Made by a program: the position numbers and the translations under genes
The notes under the pieces: generated by a model
The model's database searches: none
What the model was told of the DNA's origin: nothing
What the model saw: the letters and a program-made list of their open reading frames with translations, nothing else
Assembly: GCA_002839125.1 (NCBI GenBank)
Contig: PGXI01000023.1
Coordinates: 1 to 14,652 of the forward strand
Source of the DNA: Tenericutes bacterium HGW-Tenericutes-5
GTDB taxonomy: Bacteria > Bacillota_I > Bacilli_A > Izemoplasmatales > Hujiaoplasmataceae
Length of the DNA stretch: 14,652 bases
Direction of reading: 5' to 3'
Shown: positions 1-7,596 of the stretch, piece after piece
Numbering within the stretch: position 1 is the stretch's first letter
How the letters are laid out: each line of letters opens with the position of its first letter

Positions 1-510
1 CCAATTGTTACGTTTATTCTTTATCATGCTTATAAATCACTTTCCTCAAGAAAAGCAATTTTCTTTGTTGGGTTAGTAGCAATTTTAATTAAAGCCACTA
101 ATTTGTTTTTGCCTTTCCTTTTTCCAGCGAAAACAATCAATCCAATGATAGCTATGGCTATTCAAACGTTGTTAGTTTTTGCGGTTATTCCTTTGTTTGA
201 ATCAAAGAAATTATCAGTTAAGATCACATCAATAGTTTTAGTAAGTGTGGCTTGGCGCTTAGTTATGATTGGTTATTATGGCATGAATTACTTAATGACA
301 GATTTCTTAGATTTCAGAATAAGAGGTTTTGAACCAGCAATTTCTTTCGTTATAACTGAAGGATTAATCTCTGGTGCTTTTGCAGTTTTATTAGTATTAG
401 CCACTAATCCTTTAAAGGCTTTAGCTAAGTTTGATCGAAGTAGAATTAGTCCAATTATTTCAACAGCGGTTTTAGTTATAGCTATTGTTTTAACCCTAGT
501 TAAATTTTAG
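1..510 (+). CDS. Multi-spanning membrane protein of unknown function, 5'-truncated
   Basis: The frame is open from the first base to the TAA at 508-510, giving 169 visible residues. A TTG at 103 could be read as a start, but no ribosome binding site precedes it and the translation upstream of it is equally hydrophobic and membrane-like, so the true start most likely lies before the window. About five hydrophobic segments are visible, at residues 19-41, 46-66, 75-97, 112-134 and 150-168 of the visible part. Short basic or polar loops separate them (for example RSR near 146-148), and the protein ends right after the last segment. I do not recognise the family. It lies 10 bases before xdhC and probably belongs to the same transcript, so a role in taking up a purine or exporting a product is possible but is only inferred from position. 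Confidence 0.75.
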   Translation, partial: PIVTFILYHAYKSLSSRKAIFFVGLVAILIKATNLFLPFLFPAKTINPMIAMAIQTLLVFAVIPLFESKKLSVKITSIVLVSVAWRLVMIGYYGMNYLMTDFLDFRIRGFEPAISFVITEGLISGAFAVLLVLATNPLKALAKFDRSRISPIISTAVLVIAIVLTLVKF

Positions 511-520
511 GTGATTAAAG

Positions 521-1354
521 GTGGACATCTTTAAACTGATTAATGAGTACAGAAGAAAAAACATCGCGATGATGGCAATTACCGCTGTTAAGAAAGAAGG
601 AGCTGGACCGGTTGAGGTTGGCAAAAAGATGATTGTTTTAGAAAGTGGTTTAACCTACGGAACAGTTGGTGGCGGTGCGATTGAATATTATGCGGTAAAT
701 AAAGCAAAGGTACTTATTAAAGAAAGAAAAAGTTTGCTGGAAACATACGTGTTGGATGAGGGTAAAGTATTGCCTGAGTCCACTACTTTACCAATGGTTT
801 GTGGAGGTGTTGTCACTTTGTTTTATGAGTATATTGGACCTAAGGCTTCAATTTATGTTTTTGGTGCAGGGCATGTTGGTCAAGCGCTAGTTAATGTTTT
901 AAAGACAATGAATTTCCATGTAACAGCAATTGATGAAAGAACTGAAGTAATTGATAAATTTTTAGGTGCCGATCAATTGGTCAATCTTGGATTTGTTGAT
1001 TTTATCGATCAAGATTTAATTAAAGACGGAAGTTTCATTATTGTTTGTACTCCAAGTCATAAGTATGATTATCATGTTATAAACAGAATTCTTGAAAAGA
1101 AGATTAAACCGGCATATTTGGGAATGTTATGTTCTCCGGACAAAATCAAAGGTTATCTAAAATCGACATATGAAAAGTTTGGTAAAGATTTAGATTTAGG
1201 CTTCTTTTATTCACCGATTGGGCTTGATACTGGCGGTATGACTCCAGAAGAAATTGCTATTTCAATCAGTGCCGAGATATTAACGATTATCCATAACAAA
1301 TTAGGTCATAAACATATGCGGGAGATTCTAGATGGTGAAGATCGTTACTGGTAG
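521..1354 (+). CDS. xdhC: XdhC/CoxI-family molybdenum hydroxylase maturation factor
   Basis: This 277-residue protein has the two-part XdhC architecture. The N-terminal XdhC/CoxI domain carries GTVGGGAIE (47-55) and MVCGGVV (92-98, with Cys94 in the conserved CGG). The C-terminal Rossmann domain carries GAGHVG (115-120) followed by an acidic residue at the end of the second strand (Asp138). Near the C-terminus the SPIGLDTGG-TPEEIA-SI-AEI signature is typical of the family. XdhC proteins bind the molybdenum cofactor and help convert it to the sulfurated form inserted into xanthine dehydrogenases, so the client is probably the Mo subunit at 5515-7596. The start is GTG 521, preceded by AGGTGA (509-514). 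The 3' end overlaps the next gene by 23 bases, which suggests translational coupling. YqeB-type relatives of selenium-dependent hydroxylases share this fold, so the exact subfamily is less certain than the family. Confidence 0.9.
   Translation: MDIFKLINEYRRKNIAMMAITAVKKEGAGPVEVGKKMIVLESGLTYGTVGGGAIEYYAVNKAKVLIKERKSLLETYVLDEGKVLPESTTLPMVCGGVVTLFYEYIGPKASIYVFGAGHVGQALVNVLKTMNFHVTAIDERTEVIDKFLGADQLVNLGFVDFIDQDLIKDGSFIIVCTPSHKYDYHVINRILEKKIKPAYLGMLCSPDKIKGYLKSTYEKFGKDLDLGFFYSPIGLDTGGMTPEEIAISISAEILTIIHNKLGHKHMREILDGEDRYW
1320..1324 (+). promoter_or_regulatory. Ribosome binding site inside xdhC
   Basis: GGGAG lies within the 3' end of xdhC, 7 bases before ATG 1332. It supports the ATG rather than the adjacent GTG at 1335 as start of the THEP1-like gene. 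Confidence 0.6.
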
Positions 1355-1799
1355 AATTAATTCTTTTAAATCTACTAGATTACAAAATTATTATAAGGAA
1401 AAGCAATTAGGTGATGGCTTTATCGCTAGGAAGATAATGAAAGATTCTTTGGTTTATGGATATAATTTACAAAGATTAAGTACTGGTGAAGAAATTCCTT
1501 TTGTTATTAGAGATATTTATTTAGATGAGAATAGTAAAATAATTTATCAATTAGGACCTTACTTATTCTATGAATCTGCTTTTATTTATTTAGATAAGAT
1601 AATTGATGAGTTTATTAAAAATAAAATTAGTCCTGTTTATTTAGATGAAATTGGTGTTTTAGAATTAAATGGTCAAGGTTTTGATCAGGTTATAAACCGA
1701 CTAATTGAAGCAGGTATTGATTTATGTTTGGTTGTGAGGAATGATTTGTTAGATCAAGTCTGTGAAAGATACGGTTTTAAAGAAGTAGAAATAATTTAA
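1332..1799 (+). CDS. THEP1-like small P-loop NTPase homologue with altered Walker A
   Basis: This 155-residue protein resembles the nucleoside-triphosphatase THEP1 (NTPase_1) family. The N-terminal strand runs into TGRINSFKST (6-15), the position of the Walker A loop. A Walker B-like stretch YLDEIGVLEL lies at 103-112 (Asp105, Glu106, with Glu111), followed by a G-x-GF element typical of this family. A middle segment STGEEIP (50-56) and GPYLFYESAF (75-84) also fit it. The normal Gly before the catalytic Lys is Phe12 here (F-K-S instead of G-K-T/S), so nucleotide binding may be weakened or changed. Start ATG 1332 lies inside xdhC. The tight overlap with xdhC suggests a role in cofactor handling for the molybdenum hydroxylase, but this is inference. 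No catalytic activity can be assigned. Confidence 0.7.
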   Translation: MVKIVTGRINSFKSTRLQNYYKEKQLGDGFIARKIMKDSLVYGYNLQRLSTGEEIPFVIRDIYLDENSKIIYQLGPYLFYESAFIYLDKIIDEFIKNKISPVYLDEIGVLELNGQGFDQVINRLIEAGIDLCLVVRNDLLDQVCERYGFKEVEII

Positions 1800-1802
1800 A
1801 AA

Positions 1803-1807
1803 AGGAG
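1803..1807 (+). promoter_or_regulatory. Ribosome binding site of the hydantoinase gene
   Basis: AGGAG lies 7 bases before ATG 1815. A GTG at 1809 in the same frame is only one base away from it, so 1815 is the better start (1818 is also possible). Confidence 0.7.
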
Positions 1808-1814
1808 TGTGAGG

Positions 1815-3107
1815 ATGATGTATGACAAGCGAATAACCAACGGTAGAGTTTTTCTTGATGGCAAGTTTAAAAAATGTAATGTTTATATAAACCAAGACCG
1901 GATTGTTAAAATTTCGGAAGATTATTTTGTAGCTAAAGAGACTTTGGATGTGCAAAATAGTTTAGTTTTACCGGGTTTAATTGATCCTCACGTTCATTTT
2001 GATTTAAATTTGGGTAATATTAGGTCAAGAGATAATTTTTATTCTGGAACCAAAGCAGCTGCCTTTGGTGGCGTTACTACAATTATTGACTTTCTTGATC
2101 CGGTAGATAATGTTGAAGATTTAGAAAAAGCTTATTACGAGAGACTCAAGGAAGCTGAAAAATCTTGTATTGATTATTTCTTTCATGCGACAATAAAAGA
2201 TCCAAAATGTGATTTAGAACAATTTGTTCTAAAGATGAAAGACCTTGGGATTAATTCTTTAAAGTTGTTCACAACTTATTCCAATAGTGGTAGAAGAACT
2301 TATGATGAGGCAATAATTGAACTTTTAAAGTTATCAGAAAAGTATAAGTTCTTACTGCTTGCGCATATTGAAAATGATTCTTTAATTGATTTAAATCCTA
2401 ATTTTAAATTCAATTGTTTATTGAAATCAAGACCAACGCTATCTGAGACCAAAGAAGCTTTGAAACTTGCTTCATATGTAGAAAAATACGGTGGGTATTT
2501 ATACATGGTCCATTTAAGCAGTGGAAATACATTAGAGAGATTAAAGAATGACTTTCCTAATTTAATCAATAAACGTTTCTTTATAGAAAGTTGTCCGCAT
2601 TATTTTCTTTTCACTAATGACTTTTTAGAGCGTTGTGATGGGTTTTTATATACTTTAGCACCGCCATTAAGAACAAGAAAAGAAAGAACGCTTTTAAAAG
2701 ATAATTTTAAAGATGTTTATACAATCGGTACCGATCATTGTAGTTTTAATAAAACAGACAAGGATAAACAATTTTTAAATGATATACCTTTGGGTATTGG
2801 TGGAATTGAATTTTCATTTGATGTTATGTATGAATTATTTCAAGAAAAAGTAATCGATAAGATGAGTAAGAATATTGCTGGTCTTTATCCGAATTTGCAA
2901 GATAGAGGCGAGATTAAAGAAGGCAATATTGCTAGTTTATTCATCTATGAGATTTTTGATAACTTTATTTATGAAGCTCATAATGCGACAGATTACAATT
3001 TGTATGAGAATTTTAAAAGATCAGGACAAGTTACATATTTAATGAACCGCGGTCAATTTGTAATTAGGAATTCAGAGTTTATTGGCGGTAAAGGAATCAA
3101 GTTATAA
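1815..3107 (+). CDS. hyuA: Dihydropyrimidinase/hydantoinase-family cyclic amidohydrolase (HyuA-like)
   Basis: This 430-residue TIM-barrel amidohydrolase has the complete dinuclear metal site of dihydropyrimidinases. It has HVH (His59, His61), the carboxylatable Lys150 in SLKLF, His184 in LLAHIEN, His233 in MVHLSSG and Asp307 in GTDHC. Tyr155, just after the lysine strand, matches the catalytic tyrosine position of the family. These enzymes hydrolyse cyclic imides and ureides such as dihydropyrimidines and hydantoins. In this cluster the likely job is opening one ring of a reduced or oxidised purine intermediate (inference). It is a little shorter than the usual roughly 460 residues. The start is set by AGGAG at 1803-1807. 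It follows the THEP1-like gene by 15 bases and precedes ssnA by 16. Allantoinase is an alternative within the same superfamily, but the GTDHC and K-region motifs read as dihydropyrimidinase-like. Confidence 0.88.
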   Translation: MMYDKRITNGRVFLDGKFKKCNVYINQDRIVKISEDYFVAKETLDVQNSLVLPGLIDPHVHFDLNLGNIRSRDNFYSGTKAAAFGGVTTIIDFLDPVDNVEDLEKAYYERLKEAEKSCIDYFFHATIKDPKCDLEQFVLKMKDLGINSLKLFTTYSNSGRRTYDEAIIELLKLSEKYKFLLLAHIENDSLIDLNPNFKFNCLLKSRPTLSETKEALKLASYVEKYGGYLYMVHLSSGNTLERLKNDFPNLINKRFFIESCPHYFLFTNDFLERCDGFLYTLAPPLRTRKERTLLKDNFKDVYTIGTDHCSFNKTDKDKQFLNDIPLGIGGIEFSFDVMYELFQEKVIDKMSKNIAGLYPNLQDRGEIKEGNIASLFIYEIFDNFIYEAHNATDYNLYENFKRSGQVTYLMNRGQFVIRNSEFIGGKGIKL

Positions 3108-3111
3108 GTTT

Positions 3112-3116
3112 GGAGG
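3112..3116 (+). promoter_or_regulatory. Ribosome binding site of ssnA
   Basis: GGAGG lies 7 bases before ATG 3124. It rules out the longer open frame that begins inside hyuA (3082). Confidence 0.8.
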
Positions 3117-3123
3117 CTTATTT

Positions 3124-4443
3124 ATGGCTTATGCTCTATTAAACGTAAAAATCTATGACTATCAAAAATATGAAGACTTAGGTTTTATAGTAATTGACGA
3201 AAAAATAATCGCCACAGGCAAAATGAGCGATTATAAGAATTTGGGTTACGAAGAATTTAATCTTGCTGGAAAGCTCGTTATTCCAGCTTTTGTCAGTGGA
3301 CATACGCATTTATATTCGACTTTTGCTAGAGGCATGAGTCTTAAGTTTAATCCAACAAATTTTGTAGAGATACTAGAACAACTATGGTGGAAGGTAGATC
3401 ATTTTTTAGATAGAGATTTAATATATTATTCAAGTTTAATTGGAGCGATGAATCAACTTAGCTTTGGAACTACTACACTTATTGATCATCACGCTAGCGG
3501 TGAGATTGAAGGAAGTTTAGGATTGATTAAAAAAGCAATTGTTGAAAGATTAGGTTTAAGATGTGTAACTGCTTTTGAGACAAGTGACAGGTTTGATGTT
3601 GAAGCAGCGATTAAAGAAAATTTATCTGGCTTTAAATTAAGAGAGAAATCCTTAGCGAATTCTTTGTTTGGTATGCACGCTTTACTTTCTTTAAGCGACG
3701 AAAGCTTAAAAAAAATAAGTAGGAATTTAAATAATAATGGTATTCACATACATGTGGCTGAAAGTTTAATGGATGAAGAAGATTCGATTAGCAAGTACGG
3801 TATGAGAGTAGTAGAAAGATTAGAAAAGTATAATTTAATAAATGAAAAAAGTATTTTAGTCCATTGTACTCATATCAATGAATTGGAAATGGACATAATA
3901 AAGAAACATAATGCAGTTATTGCGGTTAATGTTACGTCAAACTTGAATAATGCTGTAGGCATTTCTCAAATCAAGAAATTCTTAGATAAAGGAATTAGGG
4001 TAATTAGCGGTAATGATGGATTAATTCCGTCTCAACCGATTGAATATCTAAACATCTATTATCTAAGTCATTTAAAGGAATCATCTCCGATTGGTTTTTC
4101 TTTGGATGATTTGAAAAGAATTATTACAAATACTTATGAATATACAAATAGTCTTTTAGGAACTAAACTCGGTAGAATTGAAAAAGACGCAGAGGCTGAT
4201 CTTTTAGTGCTTGATTTTAACAACTTGACTCCAGTTGATGAAAACAATATTTTTTCACATTTGTTTTATGGAGTATTCCCTGGTTTAAAACCAAATTGGG
4301 TCATAGCAAGAGGTAAAATTAAGTATAAGGATTATCAAGAAACTGAAGATTATTCAATAGATAGATTAGAAGGATTGACTCAAGCAAAAAGACTTTGGTC
4401 AAGAATTAATGAAGGAGGCAATGATGTTAGATTTAAGTACTAG
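3124..4443 (+). CDS. ssnA: SsnA-type metal-dependent amidohydrolase
   Basis: This 439-residue protein belongs to the ATZ/TRZ (guanine deaminase-like) amidohydrolases and closely resembles SsnA. It has the metal-binding HTH (His60, His62) followed by the LYST-FARGM stretch, and the LEQLWW segment and GTTT-IDHHAS motif characteristic of SsnA. The later metal and catalytic positions are HIHVAE (His208, His210, Glu213), VHCTH (His247, His250) and the aspartate in SGNDG (Asp298). SsnA genes travel with molybdenum hydroxylase, hyuA and ygeW/ygeY genes in clusters linked to anaerobic purine breakdown, where a ring-opening hydrolysis is the expected reaction. The substrate cannot be read from sequence. 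Start ATG 3124 follows GGAGG. The 3' end overlaps the next gene by 20 bases. Guanine deaminase is the main alternative, but the WW and DHHAS motifs favour SsnA. Confidence 0.9.
   Translation: MAYALLNVKIYDYQKYEDLGFIVIDEKIIATGKMSDYKNLGYEEFNLAGKLVIPAFVSGHTHLYSTFARGMSLKFNPTNFVEILEQLWWKVDHFLDRDLIYYSSLIGAMNQLSFGTTTLIDHHASGEIEGSLGLIKKAIVERLGLRCVTAFETSDRFDVEAAIKENLSGFKLREKSLANSLFGMHALLSLSDESLKKISRNLNNNGIHIHVAESLMDEEDSISKYGMRVVERLEKYNLINEKSILVHCTHINELEMDIIKKHNAVIAVNVTSNLNNAVGISQIKKFLDKGIRVISGNDGLIPSQPIEYLNIYYLSHLKESSPIGFSLDDLKRIITNTYEYTNSLLGTKLGRIEKDAEADLLVLDFNNLTPVDENNIFSHLFYGVFPGLKPNWVIARGKIKYKDYQETEDYSIDRLEGLTQAKRLWSRINEGGNDVRFKY
4412..4418 (+). promoter_or_regulatory. Ribosome binding site within ssnA for the flavoprotein gene
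   Basis: AAGGAGG lies inside the 3' end of ssnA, 5 bases before ATG 4424. The in-frame ATGs at 4409 and 4421 precede it or sit only 2 bases from it, so 4424 is preferred. Confidence 0.75.
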
Positions 4444-5509
4444 TTTTGATGGGATGACATTTAAGAATCCATTGATGCCGGCAGCGGGACCGTTAAATGG
4501 TGATTTAGCTAAGTTGAATTATCTAGTAGAACAAGGTTGTGGAGGAATTGTAACGAAGACAATTTCCAAGGAACTTCCACATATACCAAAGCCATGTATT
4601 TACGGTGATAAGACTTTTATTATGAATAGTGAGCTTTGGAGCGAACTTAGTTATAAGGTTTGGGTAGATGAAATTTTACCGGAGTTTCATAAAAGTAAAG
4701 ATCGACCTTTAATCATTAGCTTAGGATACACTAAAGAAGACATGGAGTTTCTCGTTCCAAAAGTAGATAAGTTCGCGGATGCTTATGAAATTTCGACTCA
4801 TTATGTTGGGACTGATTTAAGTGTTATTCAAGAGACCGTTAGGACGATTAGAAGAAACACAGTTAAGCCGATTTATATGAAAATAAGTCCGCATATACCA
4901 AATCCGGAAGGCTTCGCAAGAGCGATAAAAGAAGCTGGAGCTAATGGTGTAGTTGCGATTAATTCTTTAGGTCCAACTATGAAGATTGATATTTCAGAAA
5001 GAAAAATTATTTATGGTAATGATAAAGGTTTTGTTTGGACCAGTGGACCAGCGATAAAACCAATTGCCTTAGCGACAGTTTATAAGATTAAGCAAGCTGA
5101 ACCATCTTTAACCGTTATTGGCGTTGGCGGAATTAAAAGCGCTGACGATGTCTTAGAGTTTTTGCTAGCTGGTGCTAGTGGAGTACAAATGCTTTCAGCG
5201 GCTTTGTTATATGGCAAAGATCTTTATTCTAAGATCATTAAAGACTTGCCAAAAGTTTTAGAGAAATATGGCTTTAGTTCAATTGAAGAAGTCATAAATC
5301 ATGGTTTAAAAAAGGAAGTTGTCTATAAACAATCTTTACCAGTTTTAGACAAGGATAAATGTATTGATTGTATGTTGTGCGAAAAAATATGTCCATATTT
5401 CGCAATTTCCTATCCAGGTGTGATTACTTTTAATCCAGACAAATGTTTTGAATGCGGTTTATGTGTTGCTAAGTGTCCTACGGGAGCTATCAGTTTTAAT
5501 AAGGAGTGA
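4424..5509 (+). CDS. Dihydroorotate/dihydropyrimidine dehydrogenase-like flavoprotein with C-terminal 2[4Fe-4S] ferredoxin domain
   Basis: This 361-residue protein has an FMN-binding TIM barrel (about 1-300) of the DHOD/PreA type. It shows the N-terminal FKNPLMPAAGPL stretch, a FIMNSELWSE segment matching the substrate loop, the YMKISPH strand, the VAINSLGP segment and the phosphate-binding VIGVGGI...GASGVQMLSA end. A bacterial ferredoxin domain follows with two CxxCxxCxxxC-P motifs (Cys313/316/319/323 and Cys341/344/347/351). The segment matching the family's NLSCPN reads EISTHY (122-127), so Thr125 replaces the usual Cys or Ser base. No PreT-like NAD(P)H partner is in the window, so electrons probably come from or go to ferredoxin. 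In context it may reduce an oxopurine ring, filling the role of the large YgfK protein of related clusters (inference). It is unlikely to be the pyrimidine-biosynthesis PyrD. Confidence 0.82.
   Translation: MLDLSTSFDGMTFKNPLMPAAGPLNGDLAKLNYLVEQGCGGIVTKTISKELPHIPKPCIYGDKTFIMNSELWSELSYKVWVDEILPEFHKSKDRPLIISLGYTKEDMEFLVPKVDKFADAYEISTHYVGTDLSVIQETVRTIRRNTVKPIYMKISPHIPNPEGFARAIKEAGANGVVAINSLGPTMKIDISERKIIYGNDKGFVWTSGPAIKPIALATVYKIKQAEPSLTVIGVGGIKSADDVLEFLLAGASGVQMLSAALLYGKDLYSKIIKDLPKVLEKYGFSSIEEVINHGLKKEVVYKQSLPVLDKDKCIDCMLCEKICPYFAISYPGVITFNPDKCFECGLCVAKCPTGAISFNKE
5501..5506 (+). promoter_or_regulatory. Ribosome binding site for the Mo subunit gene
   Basis: AAGGAG spans the last codons of the flavoprotein gene and lies 8 bases before TTG 5515. 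A GTG at 5506 overlaps the site itself and cannot be the start it serves. Confidence 0.75.
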
Positions 5510-5514
5510 TTCTT

Positions 5515-7596
5515 TTGAAGGATATATCAATTTCAATTAATAAAGTAGATAATGAAGATAAGTGTAGCGGTAAAGCGAAGTATGTAGCTGATTATAAACT
5601 AGAAGGAATGCTTTATGCCTTTACTGTTAGGTCACAGATTGCTAAAGGGGAGATTTTAAAGATTGAATACCCTGAATTACCTAATGGGTATTATGTAGTT
5701 GATTATAAAGATGTTCCTGGAAAAAATATTGTTAAGGTTATCTATGAAGATATGCCTGTTTTTACTACTGGAAAAATTACTTATTTGTATGAACCTATTT
5801 CACTTATTATCGGACCAGAAAAGCAAGTTTTAAATGATCTTTTAAAACAAGTTAAGATAACTTATAAAGAGGAAGAACCAGTATTTGAATGGACTGATAG
5901 TGTGGTTCATTATCATTTTGATAAAGGTCTTGGAGAAAAGGCTTTTCAGGGATTAGAAAAAGTCGAATATGATTATAAGACATCTTATCAGGAACAAGCT
6001 TATATTGAAACACAAGGTTTTATTGGTTATCCTGAAAAAGATAAGGTTACACTTCTAGGTTCAATTCAATGTCCATATTATGTTAAAAATGCAGTTGTTC
6101 AAGCTTTAGGTGAAAAAGAAGATAATGTCAGAGTAATTCAAGCTACTGTAGGTGGTGCCTTTGGAGGGAAAGAGGAATACCCTTCGCTTATAGGTTGTCA
6201 ATTAGCTGTAGCTGTTAAGAAAATAAAAAAGCCGATTCAGTTAATTTTTGAACGTGAAGAAGATATGCTCGTCACAACTAAAAGACATCCTTCAAGAGTA
6301 CATTTCGAAGGTTATGTTTTGGATAATAAGATTCATGGATTAAAAGCAGTTGTAGGAATTGATGGCGGCGCTAATATTGGATTGAGTGGAGTGGTTTTAT
6401 CAAGAGCTTTAATTGCTTGTACTGGGGCTTATAAAATTGATAACCTTGATATTAGCGGTGATGTATTTAGAACGAATACTGTTCCTAACGGAGCATTTAG
6501 AGGTTTCGGGGCTCCACAAATGTTCTTTGCGGTTGAGATGTTTTTTGAACATGTCGCAAAGAAGTTAGGAATAGATCCACTGGAATTTAAATTGAATCAT
6601 TTGGCAAAACAGAATGATTTTACTTCTACAATGGGTATTTTTAGAGATCCGGTTTTGATGCCTGAGATGATTACTAAAGTTATTGAAACATCAGATTATC
6701 TTAATAAAAGAAAAGAGTATGAAAAGAGCGAATTTAAAGGCGTTGGCATGAGTTTGTTTTTCCATGGTTGTGGTTTTACTGGTTCTGGTGAACAGAATCA
6801 TATCAAAGCTAAGGTCAAACTAAAGAAAGACAAAGACAAGGTATATATTTTAATAGCTGCTGTGGATATGGGTCAAGGTGTTAAGACAAGTTTTAGAAAG
6901 CTTGTTTCACATATTTTGGAGATAGATATAGAGCGAGTTATTTTTGATAATCCAGATACTGATTTTGTCCCTGATTCCGGACCAACTGTGGCTTCTAGAA
7001 CAATGATGATTGTTGGCGGTATTGTGGCTAGAGCCGCAAAAGAAATGAAAGATCGGTTTGATGAGGAAAGTTTTGTGGTTGAAAAGCAGTATGTTCAACC
7101 AGAATATATTAAATATGATGAAGCAACCTTTAAAGGCGATGCTTATCCAGCATATTCTTGGGGGGTTAATGTAGTTGAAGTTGAGGTTGATAAGGATACT
7201 TATCAAGTAAGTATAAAGAAGACTTGGTCAGTTTATGATATTGGTAAAGCGATTGACGAAAGAATTGTTATGGGACAAGCGGATGGCGGATTGGCTCAAG
7301 GTTTAGCTTATGGATACTTAGAGGTTATGGAACATAAACAAGGTAAGATAATGCAAAAAAATATGACTGACTATATCATCCCTACAGCTATGGATATGTG
7401 TCCGATGGAAACATACCTCTTTGATAACCCATATGCCTTTGGACCTTATGGCGCTAAGGGTGTTGGTGAATTGAGTTTAATTGGCGGTGCACCAGCTGTG
7501 GCGATGGCGATTGAACAAGCGATAAAAAGAAGAGTCTTTAAGATTCCGGTAACTCCGGAATACATAATGGAGTTGATAAACAATGGCGAAAATTAA
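5515..7596 (+). CDS. xdhA: Xanthine dehydrogenase-type molybdenum-binding subunit
   Basis: This 693-residue large subunit of a molybdenum hydroxylase begins with the KCSGKAKYVADY region typical of the N-terminal (a/b hammerhead) domain. It carries the Moco-contact motif GGAFGGKE (213-220) and FRGFG with Arg329. Further on are DMGQGV and a DSGPTVASR segment. Close to the C-terminus is GAKGVGE with the catalytic base Glu652. The family hydroxylates purines such as hypoxanthine and xanthine, or runs related reactions, passing electrons to the Fe-S and FAD subunits encoded next. It is somewhat shorter than classical XdhA (about 750). The start is TTG 5515. The gene overlaps the 2Fe-2S subunit gene by 14 bases. 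XdhC (521-1354) is its expected maturation factor. The exact substrate is not readable from these motifs. Confidence 0.92.
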   Translation: MKDISISINKVDNEDKCSGKAKYVADYKLEGMLYAFTVRSQIAKGEILKIEYPELPNGYYVVDYKDVPGKNIVKVIYEDMPVFTTGKITYLYEPISLIIGPEKQVLNDLLKQVKITYKEEEPVFEWTDSVVHYHFDKGLGEKAFQGLEKVEYDYKTSYQEQAYIETQGFIGYPEKDKVTLLGSIQCPYYVKNAVVQALGEKEDNVRVIQATVGGAFGGKEEYPSLIGCQLAVAVKKIKKPIQLIFEREEDMLVTTKRHPSRVHFEGYVLDNKIHGLKAVVGIDGGANIGLSGVVLSRALIACTGAYKIDNLDISGDVFRTNTVPNGAFRGFGAPQMFFAVEMFFEHVAKKLGIDPLEFKLNHLAKQNDFTSTMGIFRDPVLMPEMITKVIETSDYLNKRKEYEKSEFKGVGMSLFFHGCGFTGSGEQNHIKAKVKLKKDKDKVYILIAAVDMGQGVKTSFRKLVSHILEIDIERVIFDNPDTDFVPDSGPTVASRTMMIVGGIVARAAKEMKDRFDEESFVVEKQYVQPEYIKYDEATFKGDAYPAYSWGVNVVEVEVDKDTYQVSIKKTWSVYDIGKAIDERIVMGQADGGLAQGLAYGYLEVMEHKQGKIMQKNMTDYIIPTAMDMCPMETYLFDNPYAFGPYGAKGVGELSLIGGAPAVAMAIEQAIKRRVFKIPVTPEYIMELINNGEN

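Noticed and set aside
103..510. Complete small membrane protein starting at TTG 103
   Set aside because: No ribosome binding site upstream, and the same frame is open and hydrophobic back to base 1, so the gene is truncated by the window edge.
3082..3123. Longer SsnA start inside hyuA
   Set aside because: GGAGG at 3112-3116 is correctly spaced only for ATG 3124, and the extra residues do not fit the family N-terminus.
6907..7206. Minus-strand open frames, here and at 7477-7821, 11512-11928 and similar places
   Set aside because: They lie opposite well-supported conserved genes, have odd composition and no family motifs, and are shadows of the + strand coding sequence.
5515..7596. Selenocysteine or reassigned TGA codons
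   Set aside because: The catalytic frames are uninterrupted, Trp is encoded by TGG, and TGA acts as stop at 5507-5509 just before this gene.
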